Shown here: piece after piece, positions 62,624-64,000 of the stretch
Numbering within the stretch: position 1 is the stretch's first letter
Layout: each line of letters begins with the position of its first letter
Assembly: GCF_001713395.1 (NCBI RefSeq)
Contig: NZ_CP016451.1
Location: 1 to 64,000, forward strand
Direction of reading: 5' to 3'
DNA length: 64,000 bases
Origin: Sinorhizobium sp. RAC02
GTDB lineage: Bacteria > Pseudomonadota > Alphaproteobacteria > Rhizobiales > Rhizobiaceae
The notes under the pieces: generated by a model
What the model was told of the DNA's origin: nothing
The model's database searches: none
Seen by the model: the letters and a program-made list of their open reading frames with translations, nothing else
Translations under genes and position numbers: made by a program

Positions 62624-64000
62624 TTGACGGCGGTCTCGGCCAGAAGCGCCAGGCCGCGCAGCATTTCGCTGGCCGTCACCGGATCGAGCTGGCCGAATTT
62701 CGGCCCCTCGCTCTGATTGCGGCCATAGGGTGGTTCGAACGTCAGCTTGCCGAGCGTCTGCTGCTTGTCCTCCCAATCGCCGCCGCCGGTGAAAATGCCT
62801 TCCCCGAAGTAGAACATGGCGTCTTTGGTCGAGCCGTCGAGGAAGCGGACGGGCCGCTCCAGCCACCAGATGCAGCCGCCGTCCTGGGGAGAGCCGAGCG
62901 CCCAGCCCCGCGAGGCCATGCCGCGCAGGCGGGGCGTTTCCACCTTCAGGCCATCGAAGCGCCCGATCTCGTTGGTGTTTTTCTCCGCCTCCGTCAGTTC
63001 GTAAATCTCGCGGCCGAGCTGTGGGAAGGGCTGCGAGATTTCGTAGTCACCGAACAGCGCGCCCCAGGCATCGAGCCCCCCGGCCGGCAGATGCAGCGGA
63101 TGGATGAGGCCGATCACGCCGCTCGCCTCGGCGGAAAAGTCGAGGTCCAGCGTGTCGTCCTGTGCATCGGTGACCGAAAGATCATCCGACACCCGGAAAA
63201 TGGTGCTTGGGGCCGTGCGGGGATCGAGATCGGCATAGACGCCCCAGACGAGACGCTGGGTGAGATGGCGGATCAACGGATGGCTGGCGAAGAAGACCCA
63301 GAACACCTGCGGCGTCACCCGGCGCGAATGCGAGAGCATGTTCTCCAGCCGGCTGATCTGGATGCTGGCGACGGCGCGTGCGTCCTTCTTCAGGGCCGAC
63401 CAGCGCTTTGTCGCCTCGCCGGCCAGTTCCTGATCGTCGGACTTGTTCGGTTTCGGCAGATCCTTCAACCGCTTGCCGGTCTCGTCCTTGGCCCAGGGCT
63501 TCAGGAATTCGTCGAAGCCGACGCGGAATCGCCGTTCGCCGAACACCAGGTCCATTCCGCCGCGGTCATCGAGATCGAGATCCGGTGCTAGGCGGTCGGC
63601 CAGCTCTTCCGGGGTCAGTTCACGCGCCTCGGCCAGCTGCGCGATCTTTTCGCGCGCTTTTTCCTGAAGGCCCTTGAACTTCAGCTTTTCGGCAATACCG
63701 TTCAGGTTCATCAGCGCCACGTCCGTGCCGATGTCGGCCAGCACATCGAGACCGGTGACGGCGCGGGCATGGGCCGCTTCGCCCGGCCACTTGCGGATCA
63801 GGCGGGTGAGCTTGCGGGCGCATTCATCGTCGCCCAGCCAGCCGAGCCCGCGCAGCGCCCAGCCGTCCTTGGAGGGTGCGCCTTCCGCCAGCCATGCGGC
63901 GAACACGTCCCAGGCCAATGCGGCCAAGCTCTCGGCGGTGGTGGCTTCCTTGACGATGTCGATGCCGGCATAGATGCTCTCGGGTGTGCTGAATGACAGC
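62620..64000 (-). CDS. DUF4132/MolR-family protein, cut by window edge
   Basis: At least 459 residues; the frame stays open to the right edge, so the N-terminus is missing. HEAT-like helical region (GLGWLGDDECARKLTRLIRK) precedes a DUF4132-type domain: TKRWSALKKDARAVASIQIS, then RLENMLSHSRRVTPQVF and HPLIRHLTQRLVWGVY. Overlaps the VWA gene by 4 nt. Role unknown; MolR-type proteins occur with WGR/SWIM/VWA genes. Confidence 0.82.
   Translation of the reverse strand, partial: LSFSTPESIYAGIDIVKEATTAESLAALAWDVFAAWLAEGAPSKDGWALRGLGWLGDDECARKLTRLIRKWPGEAAHARAVTGLDVLADIGTDVALMNLNGIAEKLKFKGLQEKAREKIAQLAEARELTPEELADRLAPDLDLDDRGGMDLVFGERRFRVGFDEFLKPWAKDETGKRLKDLPKPNKSDDQELAGEATKRWSALKKDARAVASIQISRLENMLSHSRRVTPQVFWVFFASHPLIRHLTQRLVWGVYADLDPRTAPSTIFRVSDDLSVTDAQDDTLDLDFSAEASGVIGLIHPLHLPAGGLDAWGALFGDYEISQPFPQLGREIYELTEAEKNTNEIGRFDGLKVETPRLRGMASRGWALGSPQDGGCIWWLERPVRFLDGSTKDAMFYFGEGIFTGGGDWEDKQQTLGKLTFEPPYGRNQSEGPKFGQLDPVTASEMLRGLALLAETAVK

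Noticed and set aside
1..64000. CRISPR arrays, rRNA genes or complete insertion sequences
   Set aside because: No regularly spaced repeats, no rRNA-like segments and only dead IS21 and IS110 fragments were found.

Overview
The window looks like part of a repABC plasmid from a Rhizobiaceae bacterium (Agrobacterium/Rhizobium type). The plasmid core is a divergent pair: traI-trbBCDEJKLFGHI (mating-pair T4SS, 22.7 to 12.4 kb, minus strand) and repABC (23.1 to 26.7 kb, plus strand). They share a control region with two tra-box palindromes, the Ti-plasmid arrangement in which TraR and acyl-homoserine lactone couple conjugation and copy number. Three copies of a 16-bp parS-like palindrome and a counter-transcribed RNA between repB and repC support the assignment. 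No traR, traM, relaxase or oriT was recognised, so these probably lie elsewhere on the replicon.

1-12.2 kb is a catabolic region built around a LysR regulator. The leftward operon encodes a split TPP-dependent decarboxylase, aldehyde dehydrogenase, FAD amine/amino-acid oxidase-like protein, SDR, VOC protein and 5-oxoprolinase subunits A and B (B is cut by the left edge). The rightward operon encodes acyl-CoA dehydrogenase, a quinone-reductase-like flavoprotein, CaiB/BaiF CoA-transferase, a MaoC-like hydratase and a CitE-like lyase. The last three match the logic of itaconate/mesaconate breakdown to acetyl-CoA and pyruvate.

26.7-36.1 kb is accessory cargo: a class D beta-lactamase, a LysR regulator, an acyltransferase-3 membrane protein, an exported SxxK hydrolase, a small DnaB-like ATPase, an orphan SMI1/KNR4 protein, a tyrosine recombinase beside a large inverted repeat, and a RHE_PE00001/DUF1612-type protein.

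36.1-50.4 kb is a dense anti-phage/toxin island starting at an IS21-family remnant. It holds (a) DUF4062-SIR2 plus a TIR-KAP NTPase, a pair I do not recognise as a described system; (b) a DarT-HD fusion with a macro-SLOG partner, an unusual DarTG-like module; (c) SIR2-HerA, a known defence type; and (d) a GHKL ATPase fused to a PD-(D/E)XK-like nuclease. Several modules are predicted to consume NAD+ or to attach or remove ADP-ribose.

50.4-59.5 kb is mixed: a translationally coupled pair of unknown genes, an ArsR regulator, a 55-aa Cys-rich protein, an I78 protease inhibitor lipoprotein, a ChrA chromate transporter, a GST/SnoaL/tautomerase operon with a divergent HxlR regulator, a cupin and an IS110-family remnant. 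59.5-64 kb is a SWIM / VWA / DUF4132 operon that runs off the right edge. Identifications come from reading motifs and gene order, without database searches.
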